From Ensifer adhaerens (GTDB lineage: Bacteria > Pseudomonadota > Alphaproteobacteria > Rhizobiales > Rhizobiaceae), in the NCBI RefSeq assembly GCF_002940685.1, contig NZ_PNFP01000028.1, forward strand, positions 1-64,000: a DNA stretch of 64,000 nucleotides, read 5' to 3'. Both the position numbers and the translations under genes were made by a program. The notes below the pieces were generated by a model that had not been told where the DNA came from, made no database searches, and worked only from the letters and a program-made list of their open reading frames with translations. Shown here piece after piece: positions 45,219 to 54,247 of this stretch (position 1 is its first letter; each line of letters starts with the position of its first letter).

Positions 45219-46295
45219 TCAGCCTTCGCGGCCTGCCGCGAAGACTGCATGCCGCTTGGCAAGCAACTCGACGACCTCGTCGATGAAGGCGGGATCGACA
45301 TCGGCTGAGAACTCGATGCGGGCATTCTTGCCGTCGCGCTTGAGCTTGGCGAAGGCGCGACCGCCCGCGTCAAGCAGCGTTTCCGGCTTCGCCGCTGCCT
45401 CCGGCTTCGGCTTGCGCGACAGGCGAGTGAAGACGATCTGGAACCGCTGGTCGCTTTCGGCTTCGAGGAAGCGGCGCGAGCGGCATTCCTCCTGCGCCGT
45501 TTCCACGGCGGCCAAATCCTCAAGCAGCGCGCCGAACGCCATCCAGCGCTCGCGGCCGACCTTCGGCGCCGGGCCGATGGCCCGGGCGATGACCGGCGGT
45601 ACGCCTTCGGCCACCTGCAAAAGACGGGAAAGCTCGCTCTTCTGCACGGCAAGCGCCTCGCCGATCACCTTGCGGTCGAAGCCGCGATCGGCCAGGGCAG
45701 AGGCAAACATCGCCCGCTCGATGAAGGAAAGGTTGCGCCGCTCAGCGTTTTCCTTGCCCTGGGCGAGCACCAGCTCGTCATCGGAAAGCGGGCGGACGAT
45801 CGCCTTGACCTTGATGCCGAGGCTGCGCACGGCGTTGAGACGACGGTGACCGTAGGCGGTCTGGTAGCGGCCCTGCTTCTCCGGGTGCGGGCGCACCAGG
45901 ATCGGCGACTGCTGACCGCTGTCGCGGATGCTGTCGGCGAGCGCCAGGAACTCGGGATCGTCGGTCTCGCCATCGGTCAGGCGGTCGCCGACGAAGGAGG
46001 CATCGATCAGATCCGGATCAAGCTCGACGACGCGCTCGCCCTGGTGCAAAGCCTCGCGCAGCGCGCGTGCCTCTTCCGCCTCGCGGGTGATGCTGCCGAG
46101 CGAAAGCCCCATGGCCTTGATCGCGCCGGAGGCCGCCCGCGGCACATCGGCCTGGGCGGCAGGGACGACCACGGGCTTTACCGGCTGCACGCCGGTTGCC
46201 GCCGGCGCCTTGTCGTCAGCCTCCGCAGCAGGGGCCGTCGGGGCGACGTTGCCGGAAAAGAGCGCACGCAGTTCGTTCTTGCGGTTGCCAGCCAT
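45219..46295 (-). CDS. repB: Plasmid partitioning protein RepB (ParB family)
   Basis: 358 residues starting MAGNRKNELRALFSG, a normal RepB N-terminus; the frame is also open to a TTG at 46313. The ParB/Srx CTPase-type domain includes RVVELDPDLIDASFVGDRL, SIRDSGQQSPILVRPHP and GRYQTAYGHRRLNAVRSLG. The helix-turn-helix follows (FDRKVIGEALAVQKSELSRLL). RepB binds centromere sites and works with RepA ATPase to segregate the replicon. It begins 5 bp after repA. The usual third gene, repC, does not follow. Confidence 0.93.
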   Translation of the reverse strand: MAGNRKNELRALFSGNVAPTAPAAEADDKAPAATGVQPVKPVVVPAAQADVPRAASGAIKAMGLSLGSITREAEEARALREALHQGERVVELDPDLIDASFVGDRLTDGETDDPEFLALADSIRDSGQQSPILVRPHPEKQGRYQTAYGHRRLNAVRSLGIKVKAIVRPLSDDELVLAQGKENAERRNLSFIERAMFASALADRGFDRKVIGEALAVQKSELSRLLQVAEGVPPVIARAIGPAPKVGRERWMAFGALLEDLAAVETAQEECRSRRFLEAESDQRFQIVFTRLSRKPKPEAAAKPETLLDAGGRAFAKLKRDGKNARIEFSADVDPAFIDEVVELLAKRHAVFAAGREG

Positions 46296-46300
46296 GCCGA

Positions 46301-47560
46301 TCAGCGCCCCCAAGCCGCGTGAATGAGCGTTTCGATCTCGCCGTTGACGGCGTTCAGCGATTCAATCGCCCGGTCATAGGTGGCGCGGGTGAAATTCTCG
46401 CGCCCGACTTCGTAGAGCGTCTGCTTCGTCAGGCCGGCGTCGGAAACCGCCGTCGATTTCACCATGGCCGAGGTCAGCACGCGATCGCCGAAGAGCGAGC
46501 GCATGAAGCCGACGATCTGCGCCTGCGGCCCGTCATTCGGCTCGAAGCGGGTGACGAGGTAGCGCAGGAAGTCGAAGTTGAGTTCGCCGCCGGCCTCGCG
46601 CACGACGCTCAAGAGGTCCGAGGTCATGTAGAGGAACTGGTTCATCGAGGCGACGTCGAGCATTTGCGGATGAACGGTCACCACAACGGAGGTCGAGGCG
46701 CAGAGCGCCGACAGCGTCAAATAACCGAGCTGCGGCGGGCAGTCTATGATGACGACGTCGTAGTCGTCGGCAACGCTGGCAAGCGCCGCCTGCACGCGGG
46801 CAAAGAACAGCGGGCCGGCATCGGCGCCGTTGTGGCGGGCGCTGAGCGCCTGCGGCGTCGTGTGCTCGAATTCCTGAAGCTCGAGGTTTCCGGGCACGAG
46901 GTCGAGGCCGTCGAAATAGGTCTTGCGGATGATGTCCTTCAGCGGCCGCGCCTCGGCATCGTAGCGGATCGCGCCATAGAGCGTGTCGTTGCCGGTAAGG
47001 TCAAGTTCCGGCTGGTAACCGAAGAGTGCGGACAGCGACGCCTGCGGGTCGAGGTCGACGGCGAGCACGCGGTGGCCGGTCAACGCCAGATATTGCGCGA
47101 TATGCACCGACGATGTGGTCTTGCCGGAGCCGCCCTTGAAGTTGGTGACCGAGATCACCTGCAGGTGTTCGCCCGCTTCCGCATCGCGCCACTTGAGATA
47201 GCTGCGCGCCTTGGCGGCATTGCCCTTGGCAAGCGCCTGTTCGGCCAAGTGCCGGCGAAGCGCATTGATGTCGGAGAGCGAATAGGAGCGGCGGCCGCCA
47301 AGCCCGGTATCGGGCTGCGGGCCTTCACCGGCAAGCGAGAGCTGGCGCAGATAGCCGTCAGAAACGCCGATCAGCTTGGCCGCCTCGCCCGAGGTGAAGC
47401 TGCGCAAGGTCTTCATCGCCGTCGGCGCGAACAGGCGCTCACGCATCGCCTTCAACTGTTCGGAAAGCGCGCGAGCATCGGCCGCGATCGCTTCGTCGGC
47501 CGGACGGCGTGCCTGGGAGTGACCCGCGTCCTGTCTTGCCTGGGTTGCCGTCATATTCAT
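46301..47560 (-). CDS. repA: Plasmid partitioning protein RepA (ParA-type ATPase)
   Basis: 419 residues. The N-terminal winged-helix part typical of repABC RepA proteins is seen in TLRSFTSGEAAKLIGVSDGY and GGRRSYSLSDINALRRHL. The deviant Walker A KGGSGKTT is at 142-149, and the A' motif VVIIDCPPQLGYLTLSAL follows near 265. RepA drives segregation and represses its own operon. Translated first and directly followed by repB. Upstream (47561-47761) is the promoter region, bounded by the terminator of the M20 gene; I found no clear operator palindrome. Confidence 0.95.
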   Translation of the reverse strand: MNMTATQARQDAGHSQARRPADEAIAADARALSEQLKAMRERLFAPTAMKTLRSFTSGEAAKLIGVSDGYLRQLSLAGEGPQPDTGLGGRRSYSLSDINALRRHLAEQALAKGNAAKARSYLKWRDAEAGEHLQVISVTNFKGGSGKTTSSVHIAQYLALTGHRVLAVDLDPQASLSALFGYQPELDLTGNDTLYGAIRYDAEARPLKDIIRKTYFDGLDLVPGNLELQEFEHTTPQALSARHNGADAGPLFFARVQAALASVADDYDVVIIDCPPQLGYLTLSALCASTSVVVTVHPQMLDVASMNQFLYMTSDLLSVVREAGGELNFDFLRYLVTRFEPNDGPQAQIVGFMRSLFGDRVLTSAMVKSTAVSDAGLTKQTLYEVGRENFTRATYDRAIESLNAVNGEIETLIHAAWGR

Positions 47561-47761
47561 TCTGCCATACTCCTTGCGCGCGTCAGCGGCTCAACGGCGC
47601 CACATCGCGCTAACAGAGATTCAATTCAAATACGGCCAATCGGCACTTATTCGGAAAACTCCGTAACAGAGATGCCGGAGCTTGCGATTCGCGTCAAGAG
47701 TCGGACGGCATTCGGCGCCGCAGGCGTCCGGCAGACGGACGTGCCAGACGTCAGAAAACGA

Positions 47762-47787
47762 AACGCCCGCGTCACTGCGCGGGCGTT
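47762..47787 (-). terminator. Terminator after M20 amidohydrolase gene
   Basis: AACGCCCGCG (47762-47771) pairs perfectly with CGCGGGCGTT (47778-47787) around a 6-nt loop. On the minus strand the stem is followed by TCGTTTTC. It lies 23 bp past the M20 stop and isolates repA from the peptide transporter operon. Confidence 0.88.
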
Positions 47788-47809
47788 AGGGACCATCAAA
47801 AAAATGAAG

Positions 47810-49249
47810 TCAGAGCTTGGGGCCGATGTGGTCCGGAATCGGGCACTGGTAGGGTTTGCCCTCGGTCTTTTCGCGCCACTCGGCCTTAGCCCGCGCAAGA
47901 AGATCAGGGTCGAGAATCAGGTCGAGACCGGTCGCGGCCAGCGATTTGGCCGCATGGGCGAAAGCCTTGTGGGCCGCCGGGCTCTTGCCCTGCGCCACCA
48001 CCTGCCAGGTGTGCGGCGCGGTGCCGATCGCCCAGGCGGGCGCCCAGCATTGCGCCGTCGGGGTGATCCAGCTGACGTCGCCGACATCGGTCGAGCCGGC
48101 GCGGAAATGTGACTGGCCCTCGAAGTCGCGAAGGCCGAGATGCAGGCCAGTCGAACCGTCCATGCGGCTGTTGGCAAAGACGTCGCCCTTGATCTGGTAG
48201 AGCCGGATGCTGCTCGAAATCGCCTCCGGCGTGAGCGTCTTCTGGATCTCCTTGGCAAAGGCGATGTCCGCTTCGTCGAAGGGCACCGGGCCGAGCGCCA
48301 CCATGTTTTCGTGGATCGCCGTTTCGAGCGTGATGTTGGGCAGAAGGTTGGTCGCGGCTCGGTCGAAGACGATCTCAACCTCGGTCTCCGTCATCATCGC
48401 CGCCCCCTTGGCGATCTTGTCGATACGGGCGGCGAGCGCCAAGGCCTCCGGCATCTGCGGCGCGCGCACCAGATAGAGCGCCTCGGCACGGGCCTGCACG
48501 ACGTTTGCCGCCTTGCCGCCGGCATCGGTGATCGCATAGTGCACACGGCAATCCTGCGGCATGTGCTCCCGGAGGAAGTTGACGCCGACATTCATCAGTT
48601 CCAGCGCATCGAGCGCGCTACGACCGAGATGCGCTCCGTTCGACGCGTGCGCGGCAACGCCCTTGAAGCGGTAGTAGATTTCGAGAACGGCGAGATTGTT
48701 GGTCGAGCGCACGCCGTTGAAAGGTGCGGGATGCCAGGTGAGCGCCGTGTCGACATCGGCAAAGATCCCGGCGCGCGCCATGAACGTCTTGCCGGAGCCA
48801 CCCTCTTCGCCCGGACAACCATAGTACCGAACAGTGCCCGGCAACTTGTTGTCCTTGAGGTAACGGGCAAGTGCTGCGGCGGCGAGCAGCGAGCCGGTGC
48901 CGAGCAGGTTGTGACCGCAGCCATGCCCCGTAGCACCTTCGATCTCCGCCCGCGCCTCCGCCACGCCGGCCACCTGGCTCAAGCCCGCGAGCGCATCGAA
49001 TTCGCCGAGGAAGGCGATCACCGGACCGCCCTCGCCCGTCTCCCCGACGAAGGCGGTGTCGATGTCGGCCAGCCCGCGCGTCACGCCAAAGCCGTGCTTT
49101 TCCAGCATCGCGATCTGCGTCGCGACCGACTTTTCCTCGTGGAAGCTCAGTTCCGCATGCGCCCAGATGGTGTCGCTCATCGCGGCGAATTCGGGTTTCA
49201 GCGCTTCGATGGTGTCGACAAGGGCGGTCAGTGCGGCTGGCTTGGGCAT
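47810..49249 (-). CDS. M20D amidohydrolase (AbgB/p-aminobenzoyl-glutamate hydrolase type)
   Basis: 479 residues without a signal peptide. The metal-binding motifs of the M20 family are GATGHGCGHN (about 107-114) and PGEEGGSGK (about 146-154). The dimerisation domain interrupts the catalytic part in the usual way (VAAHASNGAHLGRSALDALE). AbgB-like enzymes hydrolyse N-acyl or aminobenzoyl amino acids and dipeptides in the cytoplasm. It follows the peptide-binding-protein gene after 111 bp and probably processes the imported peptide. Confidence 0.9.
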   Translation of the reverse strand: MPKPAALTALVDTIEALKPEFAAMSDTIWAHAELSFHEEKSVATQIAMLEKHGFGVTRGLADIDTAFVGETGEGGPVIAFLGEFDALAGLSQVAGVAEARAEIEGATGHGCGHNLLGTGSLLAAAALARYLKDNKLPGTVRYYGCPGEEGGSGKTFMARAGIFADVDTALTWHPAPFNGVRSTNNLAVLEIYYRFKGVAAHASNGAHLGRSALDALELMNVGVNFLREHMPQDCRVHYAITDAGGKAANVVQARAEALYLVRAPQMPEALALAARIDKIAKGAAMMTETEVEIVFDRAATNLLPNITLETAIHENMVALGPVPFDEADIAFAKEIQKTLTPEAISSSIRLYQIKGDVFANSRMDGSTGLHLGLRDFEGQSHFRAGSTDVGDVSWITPTAQCWAPAWAIGTAPHTWQVVAQGKSPAAHKAFAHAAKSLAATGLDLILDPDLLARAKAEWREKTEGKPYQCPIPDHIGPKL

Positions 49250-49360
49250 GAATCTTCCTTTTGCGACGGCGAGCGCGATCGCATCGGTGTGTTTGTGAAT
49301 GAAATGAGGAGGGCGGCTGATCCGCCGCCATCCCGTCGTTGATGAGCGACCGAAGCCGGA

Positions 49361-50905
49361 TCAGTCGTCGAGCGTCACTTCCCAGAGGCGGGTGTTCGAC
49401 TGCCAGACCGGCTGGCCGTGCAGTTTCTTGGTCGCGCCCCAGATGTCGACCATGTCGTACATGAAGATGCCGGGGACTTCGTCGAGCATCAGCTGATGGA
49501 ACTCGTCGAAGATCGCCTGGCGCTTGGCCGGGTCGGCCTCGACATAGGCGGCCTTCATCAGTTCGACCGCCTTGGGGTTGTCCCACATCAAGGAGGCGTT
49601 CTTGTCCTTGTTGCCGACATAGAAGCTGTACATCAGCGCCGGATCGAGGCGCGGCGACACCGACTGCGAGATCACCTGGTAGTTGCCGGAGCGGCGGCGA
49701 TCGACCTGGGTCGCATAGTCGAGCACTTCGATCTGCACGTTGAGGCCAACCTGCTGCATCATCGCCTGGGCGATGACGGCGGCAGGGAAGCTCGGCACGT
49801 TGCCGCGCTTGTTGGCGATGATGGTGATCGGTTCGCCATTGTAGCCGGCGTCAGTGAGGTTCTTCTTCGCCTTTTCCAGATCCATCGGAATCTTCTTCTT
49901 CTGGACGTCGGAGTAGAAGATCGAGTCGGCCGAGACCATCGAGGCGTTGGCCTCGCCTGTGCCGTTGGAGACGGCGGCGACGAGCTGGTCGAGGTCGAGC
50001 GCCTCGGCCATGGCGCGGCGGACCTTAACGTTGCTCAGGATCTTGTCGCGGGTCTGGAAGTAGAGCAGGTTCTTGCCGTTGTTGCGCTTGACGATGAGCT
50101 GCATCGTGTCGCTGTCCTTGAACTCGGCGATGAGATCGGCCGAGACTTCGGCGGTGTCGAGCGCGCCCGAAAGCAGGCCGGTCTTCACGGTCGAGGCGTC
50201 CGGGATCACCATGAACTTGATGCCGTCGACGAGCGGCCGCTTCGAACCGACCATGCCATCCGGCTTGCCGTCATTGGCGGGCGAAAGGTAGTCGGCGTTC
50301 TTTTCGAGCCGGACATACTCACCCTTCGTCCATTCGGCCCACTTGAACGGGCCGGTGCCGATGGGCGCGACATAGGCACCATCGGCGCCGACGGAATCCT
50401 TGGAGACGATGCCGGTGTAGCCGCATTCGGGGCGCGCCATCAGGCCAAGGAACACGGCCGACGGCTTCTCGATGCTCATGGTGACGGTCGAAGCATCGAC
50501 CGCAGCGACGTTCGTCACCTTGATCGACTTGCTGCCGTCGAAATCGCCGGCGCAAGTCCACTTGGTCTCCGGCTTCATGTAGCGGTTCCAGCTCCAGACC
50601 ACGTCGTCAGCGGTCAGCGCCTTGCCGTTGTGGAACTTCACGTCGTCGCGCAGCTTGAACGTATAGGTCAGGCCATCGGCGGAGGCCTCAAAGCTTTTCG
50701 CCAGCAGCGGCTTCACTTCGCCGTTTTCGGCATAGCCGACGAGACCTTCGACGATGTGGAAGATCACCGAGTCGGTGTTGCCGTCCCGGTTGACGCCGGG
50801 CTCATTGCTGCGGATGTCCGAGCTCTGGGCGACTGTCAGATCGCGGGCATGGCCGAGTGCGATCGCGCTCATCAGCATGGTGCCGGCAAGAAGTATGGTT
50901 TTCAT
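49361..50905 (-). CDS. Dipeptide/oligopeptide ABC transporter substrate-binding protein (family 5)
   Basis: 514 residues. The signal MKTILLAGTMLMSAIALGHA is cleaved after residue 20. The mature part has the family 5 segments VIFHIVEGLVGYAENGEVKP, SADGLTYTFKLRDDVKFHNG and TGPFKWAEW. It is periplasmic and captures peptides, or possibly other DppA-type ligands such as nickel, heme or glutathione. It is encoded after the permease, ATPase and beta-lactamase-like genes, an order less common than binding protein first. 24 bp separate it from the beta-lactamase-like gene. Confidence 0.93.
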   Translation of the reverse strand: MKTILLAGTMLMSAIALGHARDLTVAQSSDIRSNEPGVNRDGNTDSVIFHIVEGLVGYAENGEVKPLLAKSFEASADGLTYTFKLRDDVKFHNGKALTADDVVWSWNRYMKPETKWTCAGDFDGSKSIKVTNVAAVDASTVTMSIEKPSAVFLGLMARPECGYTGIVSKDSVGADGAYVAPIGTGPFKWAEWTKGEYVRLEKNADYLSPANDGKPDGMVGSKRPLVDGIKFMVIPDASTVKTGLLSGALDTAEVSADLIAEFKDSDTMQLIVKRNNGKNLLYFQTRDKILSNVKVRRAMAEALDLDQLVAAVSNGTGEANASMVSADSIFYSDVQKKKIPMDLEKAKKNLTDAGYNGEPITIIANKRGNVPSFPAAVIAQAMMQQVGLNVQIEVLDYATQVDRRRSGNYQVISQSVSPRLDPALMYSFYVGNKDKNASLMWDNPKAVELMKAAYVEADPAKRQAIFDEFHQLMLDEVPGIFMYDMVDIWGATKKLHGQPVWQSNTRLWEVTLDD

Positions 50906-50929
50906 GGGTTCCTCTCTCTTGTTGTTGGT

Positions 50930-51787
50930 TCAAAAGGCGCGCCAGCAGGCCTGCGAGAGCTTGCCGATGGTTTCGAGCGCGATGGTGTAGCCGGGCGTGC
51001 CGTCAGGCATCAGCGCGGGGACGCCGTCGGTAAAGGCGGCAATCGCATAGAGCGGCCTGCCGTCGCGATAGACGACGCCGGCATCCATGCGGCCGCGTTT
51101 GCCGCGACCACCCTTGCAGGCCGCCACCGTATCGAAGGGAAGGCGCGAGCGGATGCCGTAGCGCAGCACCTGGCTCTTCAGCGTCTTCAGGGCGAAGGCG
51201 GCGAGCTCGACGGAGATGCCGAGCCTCGCGGCCGCACCGACGTCGTCCTGCGCCGCCAGGATCAGTTCCAGCAGCATCACCTGGTCGGCGGCCGTCGTCG
51301 TCGTGACGTCGGCCAGCGAATGATCGGGCTTCAGCGCCAGCGGCGGGATCAGGAAGCGATGGTGGGTACCCACCATGCCGAGCGCCTTGCAGTAGCGATC
51401 GACCTCTTCGAGCGTCAGCCGTTCGAACACCATCTTGGTGCAGACATTGTCGCTCAGCACCATCATGCCGACGATGGCGTCGCGCAGCGAGATCACGATG
51501 CCGGGCGTCAGGTAGCGAAACATGCCGCTTGCCACTTCCTCAGCGAAACGCGCTTCGTAGGTGATGCGCTCGTCAAGATTAAGCCGCCCCTCGGCCACCG
51601 CCTTCAAGGCCGCCATCATGATCGAGGTCTTGCGGGTGCTCGCCGACGGTGTCTCCTCGCGCTCGCGGCGTCCGATCGTTTCCCCGGTCACGAGATTGCG
51701 CACCAGGAAGCGGGTGACGAAGGGCTCGGCATCGGCGATCGCATGGAGTTCGGCCGCGATCGCGGCTGCCTTGAGTTCGGTCGTCAT
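50930..51787 (-). CDS. Class A beta-lactamase-like serine hydrolase
   Basis: 285 residues starting MTTELKAAAIAAELHAI. The three active-site elements of the penicilloyl-serine fold are visible: S50-x-x-K53 (SASTRKTS), S112-D-N114 (VLSDNVCTKM) and a KGG at 225-227 (VAACKGGRGK) in the KTG position. No export signal is seen, so unlike true beta-lactamases it seems cytoplasmic. The start codon lies one base after the stop of the fused ATPase gene. In a peptide importer operon it might act as an amidase or peptidase on imported peptides; lactam hydrolysis is also possible. Confidence 0.82.
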   Translation of the reverse strand: MTTELKAAAIAAELHAIADAEPFVTRFLVRNLVTGETIGRREREETPSASTRKTSIMMAALKAVAEGRLNLDERITYEARFAEEVASGMFRYLTPGIVISLRDAIVGMMVLSDNVCTKMVFERLTLEEVDRYCKALGMVGTHHRFLIPPLALKPDHSLADVTTTTAADQVMLLELILAAQDDVGAAARLGISVELAAFALKTLKSQVLRYGIRSRLPFDTVAACKGGRGKRGRMDAGVVYRDGRPLYAIAAFTDGVPALMPDGTPGYTIALETIGKLSQACWRAF

Positions 51788-51788
51788 G

Positions 51789-53432
51789 TCAGGCCTCCAG
51801 CCGCCATTTGAGGGTAACGCCGCCGGTCTGGTTGAGGTCGAGCGCCGGGATCGCCGAGAGCAGCTTGCGGGTATAGGCTTCCTTCGGCGCATCGAAGATA
51901 AGGTCGCGATCGCCCTCTTCGATGATGCGCCCGTCCTGCATGACGATGACGCGGTCGGCGACCTGCTCGACGACGCCGAGATCGTGGCTGATGAACAGGC
52001 ACGAGAAGCCGTAGCGCTTCTGCAGGTTGGAGAAGAGCTCCAGCACCTGCGCGCGGACCGTGACGTCGAGCGCCGACACCGGCTCGTCGGCGATCAGGAA
52101 TTTCGGCCGCCTTGCGATCGCACGGGCGATCGCCACGCGCTGGCGCTGGCCGCCCGAGAGCTCATGCGGATAACGATTGGCGAAATCTGCGCTGAGACCC
52201 ACTTCCTCCAGCGTTTCAAGCGCACGACGGCGCTTGGCTGGCGTATCGAGATCCGGCACCAGTCGGAGCGCCTCCTCGACCAATGCCTGGATGGTCATGC
52301 GAGGATCAAGCGACGAATAGGGATCCTGGAACACCATCTGGCAGTTCAGGCGGTAGTCGCGCCAGTCGGCACTGCGCTCGCGTCCCTGGAACAGGATCTC
52401 GCCTTCCGTCTGCTGCACCAGGCCTGCAATCGTCCGGCCGAGCGTCGTCTTGCCGGAGCCGGAGCCGCCGACCAGCGCCACGACCTCGCCGACATGGATG
52501 TCGACGCTGACGCCGTGCAGCGCGCGCTTCGGCGCGTGTTTACGGAACAAGCCCTTGCGGCCGGGATATTCGACGACGATGTTGCGCGCCGACACCATCG
52601 GCGTGCGGGTCATGTCGAGTTCACGGGCGGTGCCGCGATAGGGCAGCGACGACAGCAGCTTGCGGGTGTAGGGATGCTGCGGCGCCTGGAGGATCTCTTC
52701 GGTCAGCCCCTGCTCGACGACGACGCCCTTTTCCATGACGACGAAGCGGTTGGTGTAGCGGGCAACCATCGGCAGGTCGTGGCTGATCAAGAGCACCGCC
52801 GTGCCTTCGGCCTGGGTCAATTCGACCATCAGTTCCATCACGTCGCGCTGGACGACGGCATCGAGCGCCGTCGTCGGCTCGTCGGCGATCAGCAGAGCCG
52901 GCTTGAGCAGCATGACCGAAGCCAGCATGATGCGCTGGCGCATGCCGCCGGAGAACTCGTGCGGGTACGCCGTCAGCGCCCGCTCCGGCTCGCGGATGCC
53001 GACACGCGTCAGCATCGACAGGATCGCGGCGCGACGCTCCTCGACCGACATCTTCGTGTGCAGGATCAGCCCTTCCTCGAGCTGCCGGCCGATGGTCATC
53101 GACGGGTTGAGCGAGGTCATCGGCTCCTGGAAGACGACGCCGACCTCGCCGCCGCGAAGCTGACGCAGGTCCCGGTCCTTCATGCCGAGCACATCCTTGC
53201 CCCGATAGAGGATCGTGCCGCCGACATGGCGGACGGCCGGCGGAATGAGGCCGATGATCGCCCGTGTCGCCAGCGTCTTGCCGGAGCCGCTCTCGCCGAC
53301 GATGCCGACGATTTCGCCGGGAGCGATGTCGAAGCTGACGTTCTTCACCACCTGGTTGCCCGAGTGGGTGACGGCAAGCGAGAGACCCCCAACGCTCAGA
53401 AGAGGGGTGCTGAGAGGAGTTTTTCCGGTCAT
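51789..53432 (-). CDS. Fused dipeptide ABC transporter ATPase (DppD-DppF in one chain)
   Basis: 547 residues with two complete ATPase units. The first has Walker A GESGSGKT at 46-53, signature FSGGMRQ near 160 and Walker B LLIADEPTTALD near 180. The second has GGSGSGKT at 322-329, LSGGQRQRVAIARA and LIADEPVSALD. Each is followed by the oligopeptide-type C-terminal segment (HPYTRKLL and EAYTRKLL). The ATG at 53432 overlaps the permease stop (ATGA). It energises the Dpp-type importer of this operon. Confidence 0.94.
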   Translation of the reverse strand: MTGKTPLSTPLLSVGGLSLAVTHSGNQVVKNVSFDIAPGEIVGIVGESGSGKTLATRAIIGLIPPAVRHVGGTILYRGKDVLGMKDRDLRQLRGGEVGVVFQEPMTSLNPSMTIGRQLEEGLILHTKMSVEERRAAILSMLTRVGIREPERALTAYPHEFSGGMRQRIMLASVMLLKPALLIADEPTTALDAVVQRDVMELMVELTQAEGTAVLLISHDLPMVARYTNRFVVMEKGVVVEQGLTEEILQAPQHPYTRKLLSSLPYRGTARELDMTRTPMVSARNIVVEYPGRKGLFRKHAPKRALHGVSVDIHVGEVVALVGGSGSGKTTLGRTIAGLVQQTEGEILFQGRERSADWRDYRLNCQMVFQDPYSSLDPRMTIQALVEEALRLVPDLDTPAKRRRALETLEEVGLSADFANRYPHELSGGQRQRVAIARAIARRPKFLIADEPVSALDVTVRAQVLELFSNLQKRYGFSCLFISHDLGVVEQVADRVIVMQDGRIIEEGDRDLIFDAPKEAYTRKLLSAIPALDLNQTGGVTLKWRLEA

Positions 53433-54247
53433 TTCAGGCCTCGCATGCGGGGGTCGAGCTTGTCGCGCAGCGCATCGCCCAGAAGGTTGATGCCAAGCAG
53501 AGTGAGCGCGATGCAGAGACCGGGGAAGAAACCGAGCCAGACGGCCTGTTCGATGAAGGGGCGGCCGGCGGCGAGCATGTTGCCCCAGGTCGGTGCCGGT
53601 GGCGGCACGCCAAGGCCGAGGAAGGATAGCGCGCTTTCCGAGAGGATCGCCCAGCCGAACATCGAGGTCGCAAGCACCGTGATCGGGGCGACGCAATTGG
53701 GCAGGATGTGGCGCAGCATCGTGTAGATCTCGCCATTGCCCATGACGCGCGAGGCCTCGATGAACTCGCGTTCCCGCAGCGACAGCACCGCGCCGCGCAC
53801 CACACGCGCCATCGACGGCGTGTAGGCGATGCCAAGCGCGAAGATGATGCCGTACTGGTTGGCGCCGAAGACGGCGAGCAGTCCGAGCGCCAGAAGAATG
53901 CCGGGGAAGGCGAGCAGCGCGTTGTTGATCGCCATGATCACGCCATCGACCCAACCGCGGGCATAACCGCTGACAATGCCGATGAAGGTGCCGCAGACGA
54001 CGGCGAAGGTGACGGTGAGGAACCCGATCCAGACGCTGGCGCGGGCGCCGACCATCAGGCGGCTCGCGACATCGCGGCCGAACTCGTCGGTGCCGAGCCA
54101 GTGCGCGACACCGGGTGCAGCAAGCCGTGCGGTAAAGCCGAGCGCCATCGGGTCATAGGGCGTCCAGACGAGGCCGATAAGGGCGACGAGAACAAGCAGC
54201 CCGATCAGGCCGCCGCCGATGACGCCGTTGAAAGTGAGCTTTCTCAT
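53429..54247 (-). CDS. Dipeptide ABC transporter permease, DppC type
   Basis: 272 residues starting MRKLTFNGVIGGGLIGL. DppC features are the N-terminal membrane segment, then LGTDEFGRDVASRLMVGAR, and the EAA loop REREFIEASRVMGNGEIYTML. The ATG at 54247 overlaps the TGA of the DppB-type gene. About six membrane segments are visible. With DppB it forms the pore of the importer. Confidence 0.93.
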   Translation of the reverse strand: MRKLTFNGVIGGGLIGLLVLVALIGLVWTPYDPMALGFTARLAAPGVAHWLGTDEFGRDVASRLMVGARASVWIGFLTVTFAVVCGTFIGIVSGYARGWVDGVIMAINNALLAFPGILLALGLLAVFGANQYGIIFALGIAYTPSMARVVRGAVLSLREREFIEASRVMGNGEIYTMLRHILPNCVAPITVLATSMFGWAILSESALSFLGLGVPPPAPTWGNMLAAGRPFIEQAVWLGFFPGLCIALTLLGINLLGDALRDKLDPRMRGLK

